From: Alkalihalobacillus sp. AL-G
Lineage (GTDB): Bacteria; Bacillota; Bacilli; Bacillales; Fictibacillaceae
DNA: 64,000 bases
Direction: 5' to 3'
NCBI RefSeq assembly: GCF_030643805.1
Contig: NZ_CP094656.1
Span: 1,922,001-1,986,000, forward strand
Positions 56,700-64,000 of the stretch are shown piece by piece (positions within the stretch are counted from its first letter, which is position 1; each line of letters starts with the position of its first letter). The notes beneath the pieces are model-generated. The model was not told the origin of the DNA and did no database searches. It saw only the letters and a program-made list of their open reading frames with translations. The translations under genes were made by a program, and so were the position numbers.

Positions 56700-56730
56700 A
56701 CAAAGGCTGGTATTCATTACTGGCCTTTGT
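56700..56730 (+). terminator. Hairpin between nupN and nupO
   Basis: ACAAAGGC pairs with GCCTTTGT across a 15-base loop, followed by only a weak T-run. It probably gives partial termination or 3'-end protection, so that more binding protein than ABC components is made. Confidence 0.55.
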
Positions 56731-56871
56731 TCATGTAATAGCATAGTTTTAATTGGTGGAAAATAAGGGAGATTATATAAAAAAGCACGATGAAAACGGA
56801 CTTTAGGAATTTTCAGGTGAACAGCATTTATTCAAGAGAATAGAAGGATATGAGAACGGGAGGGATGGTTA

Positions 56872-58398
56872 TTGGATTACGTAATTGAAATGCGGAACAT
56901 TCGTAAAGAGTTCCCTGGCATTGTTGCAAACGACAATGTAACACTCCAGGTTGAAAAAGGTGAAATACATGCACTATTAGGAGAAAATGGAGCTGGTAAA
57001 TCTACGTTGATGAACGTTCTCTTTGGGCTGTACCAGCCAGAAAAAGGAGAGATCTACGTTCGTGGTGAAAAAGTAGAAATTACCGACCCGAACATTGCAA
57101 ATAACCTTGGAATCGGAATGGTCCACCAACATTTTATGCTCGTAGAGAATTTTACCGTTACTGAAAATATCATCCTTGGCCACGAGCCTGTCAGCGGTGG
57201 ACAAGTAGATATTAAAAAAGCGGCTAAGAAAGTTGAAGAAATTTCCGAGCAATATGGTCTGAAAGTTGATCCTTTTGCAAAAATAGAGGACATTTCGGTT
57301 GGAATGCAACAGCGTGTTGAAATCCTTAAGACACTTTATCGTGGTGCGGAAATTCTGATCTTTGATGAACCTACTGCGGTGCTTACACCCCAAGAAATCA
57401 AAGAGCTGATTCAAATTTTGAAGAGGCTGATTGCAGAAGGCAAATCAATTATCTTGATCACCCATAAGCTTAAGGAAATCATGGAGGTCTGCCATCGTTG
57501 TACGGTCATTCGTCGCGGTGAAGGAATCGGAACTGTGAATGTAGCAGATACAAATCGTGATGAATTGGCATCGATGATGGTCGGACGTGATGTCTCATTT
57601 ACTATTGAAAAAGATGAAGCCAAGCCGCAGCAGTCTGTCCTTGAAATCGAAAATATTACGGTTAAAGATTCAAGGGGAATTTCTGCTATCAATGGCTTGA
57701 ATCTTACCGTACGGGCAGGAGAAATCATTGGAATCGCAGGTGTTGACGGCAACGGCCAGACCGAACTTATTGAAGCAATCACAGGTTTAAGGAAGGTTTC
57801 AAGCGGAAAGGTTCAATTGAATGGGAATGACATTACCAATCATAAGCCTCGTAAGGTTACTGAGGCGGGTGTCGGTCATATTCCCCAGGACAGACATAAA
57901 CATGGTCTTGTACTTGATTTTTCAATCGGTGAGAACATGGTGCTGCAAACGTACTATCAGGAACCTTTTTCTAAATATAAACAATTGAATGCAAATCAAA
58001 TTTTCAGTAAAGCGAAGCAGTTGATCGATCAGTTTGACGTTCGGACCCCTAGTGTTCAAACGATGGCTCGCGCATTATCAGGTGGGAATCAGCAAAAAGC
58101 GATTATTGCGCGTGAAGTTGACAGAAGCCCTGATTTGTTAATTGCGGCACAACCTACCCGGGGTCTTGACGTAGGTGCGATTGAATTCATTCATTCTAAA
58201 TTGATTGAAGAACGTGATGCGAATAAAGCAGTTCTACTCGTGTCATTCGAGCTTGAAGAAGTTATGAACGTGAGTGATCGGATAGCGGTTATTTATGAAG
58301 GGGAAATTGTTGCAATTGTCGATCCAAAAGAAATATCAGAACAAGAATTAGGCTTGCTAATGGCAGGCTCTAAGCAAAAGAAAACGGAGGAGATGTAA
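56872..58398 (+). CDS. nupO: Nucleoside ABC transporter, double ATPase subunit
   Basis: A 508 aa ABC protein with two fused nucleotide-binding domains. The first has Walker A GENGAGKS and signature SVGMQQR; the second has Walker A GVDGNGQTE and signature LSGGNQQK. The second Walker B region reads LIAAQPTRGLD, a variant usual for this transporter class. The start is TTG at 56872, with GGGAGGG 7 bases upstream. It is followed at once by two permease genes. Confidence 0.92.
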   Translation: MDYVIEMRNIRKEFPGIVANDNVTLQVEKGEIHALLGENGAGKSTLMNVLFGLYQPEKGEIYVRGEKVEITDPNIANNLGIGMVHQHFMLVENFTVTENIILGHEPVSGGQVDIKKAAKKVEEISEQYGLKVDPFAKIEDISVGMQQRVEILKTLYRGAEILIFDEPTAVLTPQEIKELIQILKRLIAEGKSIILITHKLKEIMEVCHRCTVIRRGEGIGTVNVADTNRDELASMMVGRDVSFTIEKDEAKPQQSVLEIENITVKDSRGISAINGLNLTVRAGEIIGIAGVDGNGQTELIEAITGLRKVSSGKVQLNGNDITNHKPRKVTEAGVGHIPQDRHKHGLVLDFSIGENMVLQTYYQEPFSKYKQLNANQIFSKAKQLIDQFDVRTPSVQTMARALSGGNQQKAIIAREVDRSPDLLIAAQPTRGLDVGAIEFIHSKLIEERDANKAVLLVSFELEEVMNVSDRIAVIYEGEIVAIVDPKEISEQELGLLMAGSKQKKTEEM

Positions 58399-59454
58399 GT
58401 GAAACTGCAAAAAGCATTAGTCAAGCTCATTGTACCGATAATTGCAGTCATGTTAGGTCTCCTCATCGGTGCGATAATCATGATGACAAGTGGGTATAAC
58501 CCTCTTGAAGCTTATACGGCATTATTCAATGGGATTTTTAGTGAACCGTACTTCCTTGGCGAGACAGTTCGTCAAATGACACCGTTGATCTTGTCTGGAC
58601 TCGCAGTTGCGTTTGCGTTCCGTACAGGACTATTTAATATCGGTGTTGAGGGTCAATTGCTTGTTGGTTGGCTAGCATCTGTTTATGTCGGTATTGCTGT
58701 TGAAGGTCTTCCGGCATTTATTCATGTACCGCTTGCGATTCTAGCAGCAGCGGCAGCAGGTGCTTTATGGGGATTGGTACCTGGTTATTTAAAGGCAAGA
58801 TTCAGAGTGCACGAAGTAATTACTACGATTATGTTGAACTATGTTGCATTGCATGTAACAAACGCTATTATTCGTGCGTATCTTCTTGCTCCGGGTGAGC
58901 GTACGGAAGATATCCAATCGAGCGCATCGTTGGCTTCACCATTTTTACAGGAAATCACAGACTTTTCCAGGATGCATTATGGGTTCATCGTAGCTCTAAT
59001 AGCTGCTGTACTTATGTGGTATATCCTTTGGAAAACAACAACAGGTTACGAGTTAAGAGCAGTTGGATTCAATGAGCATGCATCAAATTATGCTGGGATC
59101 AATGTTCGCAAAAACATCATCCTATCAATGTGTATTTCTGGTGGATTTGCAGGAGTAGCAGGTGCGATGCAAGGCTTGGGAACGTATCAATATATGACAA
59201 TTAATGCAGCATTTACAGGGGTCGGATTTGATGGGATCGCTGTTGCCCTTCTTGGTGCGAACAGTGCAATCGGCATCATCCTAGCTGCAGGTTTGTTCGG
59301 AGGATTGAAAATCGGTGCACTGAACATGCAGGCAATCGCTAATGTTCCACCGGAGCTGATCACAATTGTCATTGCGCTGATTATTTTCTTCGTTGCATCC
59401 AGCTATCTCGTTCACTGGTTACGAAACCGGATTAACAAAAGGGGGAAAATCTAG
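58399..59454 (+). CDS. nupP: Nucleoside ABC transporter permease 1
   Basis: A 351 aa BPD_transp_2 family membrane protein with about eight to nine hydrophobic segments. GLFNIGVEGQLLVG and the cytoplasmic-loop region GYELRAVGFNEHASNYAGI are typical. GTG start directly after nupO, with CGGAGGAG upstream. The stop abuts nupQ. Confidence 0.92.
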   Translation: MKLQKALVKLIVPIIAVMLGLLIGAIIMMTSGYNPLEAYTALFNGIFSEPYFLGETVRQMTPLILSGLAVAFAFRTGLFNIGVEGQLLVGWLASVYVGIAVEGLPAFIHVPLAILAAAAAGALWGLVPGYLKARFRVHEVITTIMLNYVALHVTNAIIRAYLLAPGERTEDIQSSASLASPFLQEITDFSRMHYGFIVALIAAVLMWYILWKTTTGYELRAVGFNEHASNYAGINVRKNIILSMCISGGFAGVAGAMQGLGTYQYMTINAAFTGVGFDGIAVALLGANSAIGIILAAGLFGGLKIGALNMQAIANVPPELITIVIALIIFFVASSYLVHWLRNRINKRGKI

Positions 59455-60417
59455 ATGGATCTCATGCAAATCTTATCAATCATCGTACCAACAGCCATCT
59501 TTGCTGCTGCCCCGTTAATCCTGACCGCACTTGGCGGAGTATTCAGTGAACGGTCTGGAGTCGTCAACATCGGCTTGGAGGGCCTCATGATGGTGGGTGC
59601 CTTCACGGGTGCCGTATTCACTTATTTCGGAGAGACTTGGGGCTTTGGTGCTGCTTCTCCATGGTTTTCATTTGTTGTAGCAATCATTTTCGGTGCATTG
59701 TTTTCATTGCTTCATGCAGTGGCAAGTATTTCTTTTCGTGCCGATCAAGTAGTCAGTGGTGTTGCCTTGAATTTTCTTGCTGCAGGACTGACGATTTTCC
59801 TCGTGAAAAAGATATTCGATGCAGGGCAGTCACCTTATATTACACATCGGATTTTTAAAGGTGATGTTCCTTTTCTAAGTGATATACCAATCATTGGGCC
59901 ACTATTATTCAGTAAGGCTTATGTAACGTCATATATAGCAATTGCACTTGCTTTTGTCGTCTGGTATATCATTTATAAAACGCCATTCGGTCTTCGACTA
60001 CGGTCTGTCGGGGAACACCCTATGGCTGCAGACACGATGGGAATCAATGTAACGAAAATGAGATACATGGGTGTCATGCTGAGTGGTGCTTTTGCTGGAC
60101 TTGGTGGAGCAATATATGCTACATCGATCAGTGGAAACTTTACGCATTCTACGATTGCAGGACAAGGATTCATGGCTCTTGCAGCGATGATTTTTGGGAA
60201 ATGGCATCCGCTCGGAGCACTTGGTGCTGCACTATTCTTCGGGTTAGCGCAGTCCTTAAGCATTACCGGTCAACAGATTCCATTATTGAAGGAAATTCCG
60301 GATGTATATTTGCTAATTTCACCTTATGTGTTAACGATTCTTGCACTTGCTGGATTCGTTGGACGTGCAGATGCGCCAAAAGCAATCGGAAAACCTTACG
60401 AAAAAGGAAAACGATGA
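59455..60417 (+). CDS. nupQ: Nucleoside ABC transporter permease 2
   Basis: A 320 aa BPD_transp_2 permease, paired with nupP. SGVVNIGLEGLMMVGAF and the loop GLRLRSVGEHPMAADTMGIN parallel the motifs of nupP. The ATG immediately follows the nupP stop. A terminator closes the operon. Confidence 0.92.
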   Translation: MDLMQILSIIVPTAIFAAAPLILTALGGVFSERSGVVNIGLEGLMMVGAFTGAVFTYFGETWGFGAASPWFSFVVAIIFGALFSLLHAVASISFRADQVVSGVALNFLAAGLTIFLVKKIFDAGQSPYITHRIFKGDVPFLSDIPIIGPLLFSKAYVTSYIAIALAFVVWYIIYKTPFGLRLRSVGEHPMAADTMGINVTKMRYMGVMLSGAFAGLGGAIYATSISGNFTHSTIAGQGFMALAAMIFGKWHPLGALGAALFFGLAQSLSITGQQIPLLKEIPDVYLLISPYVLTILALAGFVGRADAPKAIGKPYEKGKR

Positions 60418-60425
60418 TGGTTAGA

Positions 60426-60456
60426 GAACTTCTCTTTATAAGGGAAGTTCTTTTTT
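60426..60456 (+). terminator. Terminator after nupQ
   Basis: GAACTTCTCTT / AAGGGAAGTTC, an 11-bp stem with one T-G pair and a 3-base loop, followed by TTTTTT. Confidence 0.9.
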
Positions 60457-60563
60457 ATAGGATGTTCTCATACTTTTATATGTCCATTACGTATACTATA
60501 TTGGTTTATGATTCCGTACTAGTTAGGGTAGACTAACTAAAAAAAGAAGGAGAGGTCCGTTTC

Positions 60564-61853
60564 ATGACAAAAACAAAAGAACCTCGTACAACCAACTACG
60601 AGGGCTTTAGACTGCATCTTATTGAAACTGAAAAGTATAAAACGACAACAATTGCAGTGAACATCAAACGAAAAATCGAACCTGAAAATGTCACAAAACG
60701 AGCGTTATTGTCACAAGTTTTAAAAAGCGGAACGAAATCCTATCCATCTTCACTACATATCCACCGTTTTTTAGAAGATATGTACGGGGCAGGATTTTCT
60801 TCGTCTGTCGTAAAAAAAGGGACATATCAGATCATTTCAGTACGCATGGATGTTTCGAATGAAAGGTTTTTATTAGAGCAAACGCCACTATTGGATCGTG
60901 CACTTGCGTTTCTTGCAGAAGTTGTTCAAAATCCAGTGACTGATGGAAATCAGTTTGACGGAAAAATTGTTGAAAAGGAAAAACGGGTTTTAAAACAGCG
61001 GATTCAATCGATTTATGACGATAAAATGCGTTATGCAAATAAACGTCTGATTGAAGAAATGTTCAAAGATGATGTCTATGCCCACCACGCTTTTGGTAAG
61101 GAAGAGGAGGTTGATTCAATTACATCTGCTGATCTCTATTCTTATTATCAAAATGTGCTTAAAAACGATGAAATCGATATTTATGTGATTGGCGATATCG
61201 AAGGCACATCGGTTGAGAACAGCGTTCAAACAAATTTTCAATTAAGCGCGCGTGAAAACGTTGTAGATCCGGGTACATCTAGATATGAACGAAAACAAAA
61301 AGAAAATGTAATATTCGATGAGCAGGATGTCAAACAAGGCAAGCTTCATATCGGCTATCGGACCTCGATAACGTTTTCTGACCCGAAGTATTACGCAATG
61401 CAAGTGTTCAATGGAATTTTCGGGGGGTTCTCACACTCGAAATTGTTTATTAATGTCCGTGAAAAAGAGAGCCTTGCATACTATGCAGTTTCAAGAATGG
61501 AGAGTCATATTGGTGCACTTTTTGTCATGTCCGGGATTGAATTCCAAAATTATGAGAAGGCAGTAAAGATTATCCGTGAACAGATGGATCACATGAAAAA
61601 CGGATCAATAACAGATGCTGAATTTAATCAAACAAAGGAAATGCTGCGGAATCAAATACTTGAATCCGTAGATAGCCCTAACGGCTGGATCGAATTGTTG
61701 TACCACTCACAAGTTTCAGGTGTGGAAAGAACGATTGATGAATGGCTGGAAGGAATCAGCAAAGTTACGTTACAGAAAGTCGTTGAAGCTGCGGATACAG
61801 TAACCCTCGATACGATTTATTTCTTAAAAGGGGAGGGTCAATCGAATGAATGA
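60564..61853 (+). CDS. ymfF: M16 family protein YmfF (zinc motif lost)
   Basis: A 429 aa M16-fold protein, the pair partner of YmfH. At the place of the HxxEH zinc motif it reads RFLED (residues 68-72), so both histidines are missing and it should lack peptidase activity. The C-terminal half retains FGGFSHSKLFINVREKESLAYY. M16 enzymes often pair one active with one inactive subunit. GAAGGAGAGG precedes the ATG. It overlaps ymfH by 8 bases. Confidence 0.93.
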   Translation: MTKTKEPRTTNYEGFRLHLIETEKYKTTTIAVNIKRKIEPENVTKRALLSQVLKSGTKSYPSSLHIHRFLEDMYGAGFSSSVVKKGTYQIISVRMDVSNERFLLEQTPLLDRALAFLAEVVQNPVTDGNQFDGKIVEKEKRVLKQRIQSIYDDKMRYANKRLIEEMFKDDVYAHHAFGKEEEVDSITSADLYSYYQNVLKNDEIDIYVIGDIEGTSVENSVQTNFQLSARENVVDPGTSRYERKQKENVIFDEQDVKQGKLHIGYRTSITFSDPKYYAMQVFNGIFGGFSHSKLFINVREKESLAYYAVSRMESHIGALFVMSGIEFQNYEKAVKIIREQMDHMKNGSITDAEFNQTKEMLRNQILESVDSPNGWIELLYHSQVSGVERTIDEWLEGISKVTLQKVVEAADTVTLDTIYFLKGEGQSNE

Positions 61854-63135
61854 GATCAATTATGACCAGCTGAAGGAAACACTTTATTCTGAAGTGCTTG
61901 ACAATGGATTGAAGGTTTATATTTTACCGAAAAAGGGATTCAACAAAACATTTGCAACGTTTACCACAAAATACGGATCGGTTGACAATCATTTTGTACC
62001 ACTCGGAAAAGACGAAAAGGTCATTGTACCTGATGGAATTGCTCATTTTCTCGAGCATAAACTATTTGAAAAAGAAGATGGGGATGTATTTCAAGATTTC
62101 AGTAAACAAGGAGCATCCGCAAATGCATTTACTTCCTTTACGCGTACGGCATACTTGTTTTCGAGTACATCATACGTTAAGAAAAATCTAGAAACGTTAA
62201 TCGATTTTGTTCAAGAACCGTATTTTACAGAAAAAACAGTTGAAAAGGAAAAAGGGATTATCGCCCAGGAAATCGAGATGTATGATGATAATCCGGACTG
62301 GAGAGTATATTTCGGCGTAATCGAAAATATGTTCCACCATCACCCAGTTAAGATTGATATCGCAGGTACTGTTCCGTCAATCGCAAAAATTACGAAGGAT
62401 CTTCTTTATACGTGTTATGAAACGTTTTACCACCCAAGCAATATGCTGTTGTTTGTCGTAGGTAATGTCGAACCTGAAGGAATCATGAAGTTTGTTAAAG
62501 AAAATCAGTCCAAAAAAGAGTTCGCCCCCAAGGAAGAGATTAAACGCTTTTCAGAAGAAGAACCTGCTGAAGTCGCAAAAAAGAAATCGGTTATAAAGAT
62601 GACAGTCCAAACACCAAAATGTATGATTGGATTCAAGGAATCAAAACCGAACCGTTATGGTGAGGAACGTTTAGTACAGGAGATTACTGTCAACCTGCTT
62701 CTCGATTATATGTTCGGTCAAAGTTCGATCTACTATGAAGAGCTTTATAATGAAGGCTTGATCGATCAAACATTTTCATTTGATTACACTGAAGAAGGTG
62801 AATTCGGTTTTTCATTGATTGGCGGAGATACGAGTGATCCGGATCAGCTCTCGGAACGTCTAGTATCAATTATTGATACAGTAAAATCAAAAGGGATCGA
62901 CATTGAATCGATAGATCGTTTAAAAAAGAAAAAAATGGGCGGATTTTTAAGATCAATGAATTCACCTGAGTATATTGCAAATCAGTTTACTCGCTATGAG
63001 TTTGGAGATATGGATCTTTTCAAAGTGGTCGAAACCTATGAAAAAGTCACACCGGAAATTTTAGAACGAACATTGAACCAACATTTTGATCAAAAAGCAT
63101 TTACAAGTTGTCAAGTTCGACCGAAAAAGGGATAA
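61846..63135 (+). CDS. ymfH: M16 family zinc peptidase YmfH
   Basis: A 429 aa M16 peptidase with an intact HFLEH motif (residues 67-71) and third ligand in GIIAQEIEMYDDNPDWR. The C-terminal half has the usual substrate-chamber region (SIYYEELYNEGLIDQ). GGGGAGGG lies before the ATG inside ymfF. Probably acts as a heterodimer with YmfF; in related bacteria similar pairs process small peptides, but the substrate here is unknown. Confidence 0.94.
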   Translation: MNEINYDQLKETLYSEVLDNGLKVYILPKKGFNKTFATFTTKYGSVDNHFVPLGKDEKVIVPDGIAHFLEHKLFEKEDGDVFQDFSKQGASANAFTSFTRTAYLFSSTSYVKKNLETLIDFVQEPYFTEKTVEKEKGIIAQEIEMYDDNPDWRVYFGVIENMFHHHPVKIDIAGTVPSIAKITKDLLYTCYETFYHPSNMLLFVVGNVEPEGIMKFVKENQSKKEFAPKEEIKRFSEEEPAEVAKKKSVIKMTVQTPKCMIGFKESKPNRYGEERLVQEITVNLLLDYMFGQSSIYYEELYNEGLIDQTFSFDYTEEGEFGFSLIGGDTSDPDQLSERLVSIIDTVKSKGIDIESIDRLKKKKMGGFLRSMNSPEYIANQFTRYEFGDMDLFKVVETYEKVTPEILERTLNQHFDQKAFTSCQVRPKKG

Positions 63136-63153
63136 TAGGATGTGGATGGTAAT

Positions 63154-63184
63154 GGGGTTGGCTCACCTGAGTCAGCTCCTTTTT
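63154..63184 (+). terminator. Terminator after ymfH
   Basis: GGGGTTGGCTC (63154-63164) pairs with GAGTCAGCTCC (63169-63179), 11 bp with three wobble pairs, a 4-base loop and TTTTT. Confidence 0.82.
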
Positions 63185-63243
63185 AGAGGACGTTTTTCTT
63201 AAGTTGAAGCACGGATTTTACGATTCATATTATGGAGGAACTG

Positions 63244-63966
63244 ATGAAGAAATATGCGCTAATAACAGGTGCTAGCGGGGATATCGGCAAATCGATTGCA
63301 GCCGGACTTGCTGCAGACGGCTACAACCTTTACATACATTACTTTCAAAATAAACAGAGCTGTGAGCAATTGAAAAATGAACTAGATAAGCGGGTAGAGT
63401 GCCATCTTGTCCAAGCCGATCTTGCTCAAGCTGATGGAGTTCAAAATCTTGTTCGTCAGCTTTCAACACCGATTGATGTACTTGTCTATAACTGTGGGCG
63501 CTCGGTGACAGGATTGATTACCGATGTATCACCGCAAGAACTTGATGAAATGACCCAGCTCCATTTGAAAAGTCCTTTTCAGATCGTTCAATATTTGCTC
63601 CCAAATATGATTTCAGAAAAGGAAGGGTCAGTTGTCATGATCTCCTCGATCTGGGGAGAAACCGGGGCATCTTGTGAGGTCCTTTATTCAATGGTTAAAG
63701 GCGGGATCAATTCCATGGTAAAAGCATTATCGAAAGAACTTGCACCGAGTGGAATTAGAGTAAATGCAGTGGCACCGGGTATGGTCGCAACTAAAATGAA
63801 TCAGTATTTAACAGAGGAAGAACTTGATGACCTCCAGGATGACATACCTCTCGGAAGACTAGGTCTACCTGATGAGATTGCTGATGCGGTCGGTTTTCTC
63901 GTCTCCAAAAAGTCATCTTATATCACTGGACAAATCATTTCTGTGAATGGTGCTTGGTATTGTTAA
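63244..63966 (+). CDS. ymfI: Short-chain dehydrogenase/reductase YmfI
   Basis: A 240 aa classical SDR related to FabG. The cofactor motif is ALITGASGDIGKSIA; the catalytic Ser lies in MISSIWGE and the Tyr-Lys pair in YSMVK; VNAVAPGMVATKM follows. TGGAGG (63233-63238) lies 5 bases before ATG 63244, which is preferred to ATG 63232. The substrate is unknown. In B. subtilis ymfI follows ymfH in the same order. The last 34 bases of the window hold nothing recognisable. Confidence 0.93.
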   Translation: MKKYALITGASGDIGKSIAAGLAADGYNLYIHYFQNKQSCEQLKNELDKRVECHLVQADLAQADGVQNLVRQLSTPIDVLVYNCGRSVTGLITDVSPQELDEMTQLHLKSPFQIVQYLLPNMISEKEGSVVMISSIWGETGASCEVLYSMVKGGINSMVKALSKELAPSGIRVNAVAPGMVATKMNQYLTEEELDDLQDDIPLGRLGLPDEIADAVGFLVSKKSSYITGQIISVNGAWYC

Positions 63967-64000
63967 AGCTCTGATGCATAAATTTCCCTCTATTAGAGAT

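Noticed and set aside
60201-60536. 111-codon open frame across the end of nupQ
   Set aside because: Out of frame with the permease, crosses the nupQ terminator, no ribosome-binding site.
1-64000. CRISPR array, prophage, insertion sequence, tRNA or rRNA genes
   Set aside because: No direct-repeat/spacer array, transposase, integrase, phage structural gene or RNA gene was seen on either strand; repeats found are short intergenic elements.

Overview
The window comes from a motile, endospore-forming Bacillaceae chromosome (Bacillota). Gene order and protein lengths follow the Bacillus subtilis fla/che to ymf interval almost gene for gene, and every protein gene is on the + strand. Details such as nupNOPQ-type transport genes lying between ymfC and ymfF, and abundant intergenic repeats, suggest a relative outside the B. 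subtilis group (an Alkalihalobacillus/Fictibacillus/Pseudalkalibacillus-like lineage is a guess). No rRNA, tRNA, prophage, insertion sequence or CRISPR array was seen.

Layout. (1) 1-17940: the distal part of the fla/che operon, with switch proteins (fliM, fliY), cheY, the type III export gate (fliO-P-Q-R, flhB, flhA), the placement GTPase/ATPase pair (flhF, flhG), chemotaxis (cheB-A-W-C-D), sigD, a DUF342 protein, a small hydrophilic protein and a swrB-like gene. (2) 17941-21795: rpsB, tsf, pyrH, frr. (3) 22089-32286: uppS, cdsA, dxr, rasP, proS, polC (isoprenoid and phospholipid synthesis, site-2 protease, tRNA charging, replication). (4) 32593-42681: the rimP-nusA-ylxRQ-infB-ylxP-rbfA cluster, then truB, ribF, rpsO, pnp (transcription, translation, RNA decay). 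(5) 42802-50680: ylxY, mlpA, ylmC, the dipicolinate synthase genes spoVFA/spoVFB and the asd-dapG-dapA lysine/DAP branch that feeds them. (6) 50858-54502: tepA, ylzJ, spoIIIE. (7) 54752-63966: the GntR regulator ymfC, a BMP-type nucleoside ABC importer, the M16 pair ymfF/ymfH and the SDR gene ymfI.

The coding part is conventional; the less expected content lies between genes. At least four, probably six or seven, copies of an imperfect inverted-terminus element (ends like TTGTTCAAAAAGT / ACTTTTTGAA) sit in the gaps before tsf, rimP, truB, pnp and ylmC. A different GC-rich element lies before pyrH. Structured leaders sharing a GGGTGACTC/GAGTCACCC closing stem precede asd and spoIIIE, with a looser relative before uppS. 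Two perfect Spo0A-box sequences in inverted orientation overlap the -35 of a candidate mlpA promoter, and a near-consensus sigma-K promoter precedes spoVFA. Three promoters (rpsB, rimP, mlpA) share the extended -10 TGGTATAGT.

All calls come from reading the sequence and from recalled knowledge of the families; no database search or folding program was run. I did not find a convincing undescribed multi-gene system.
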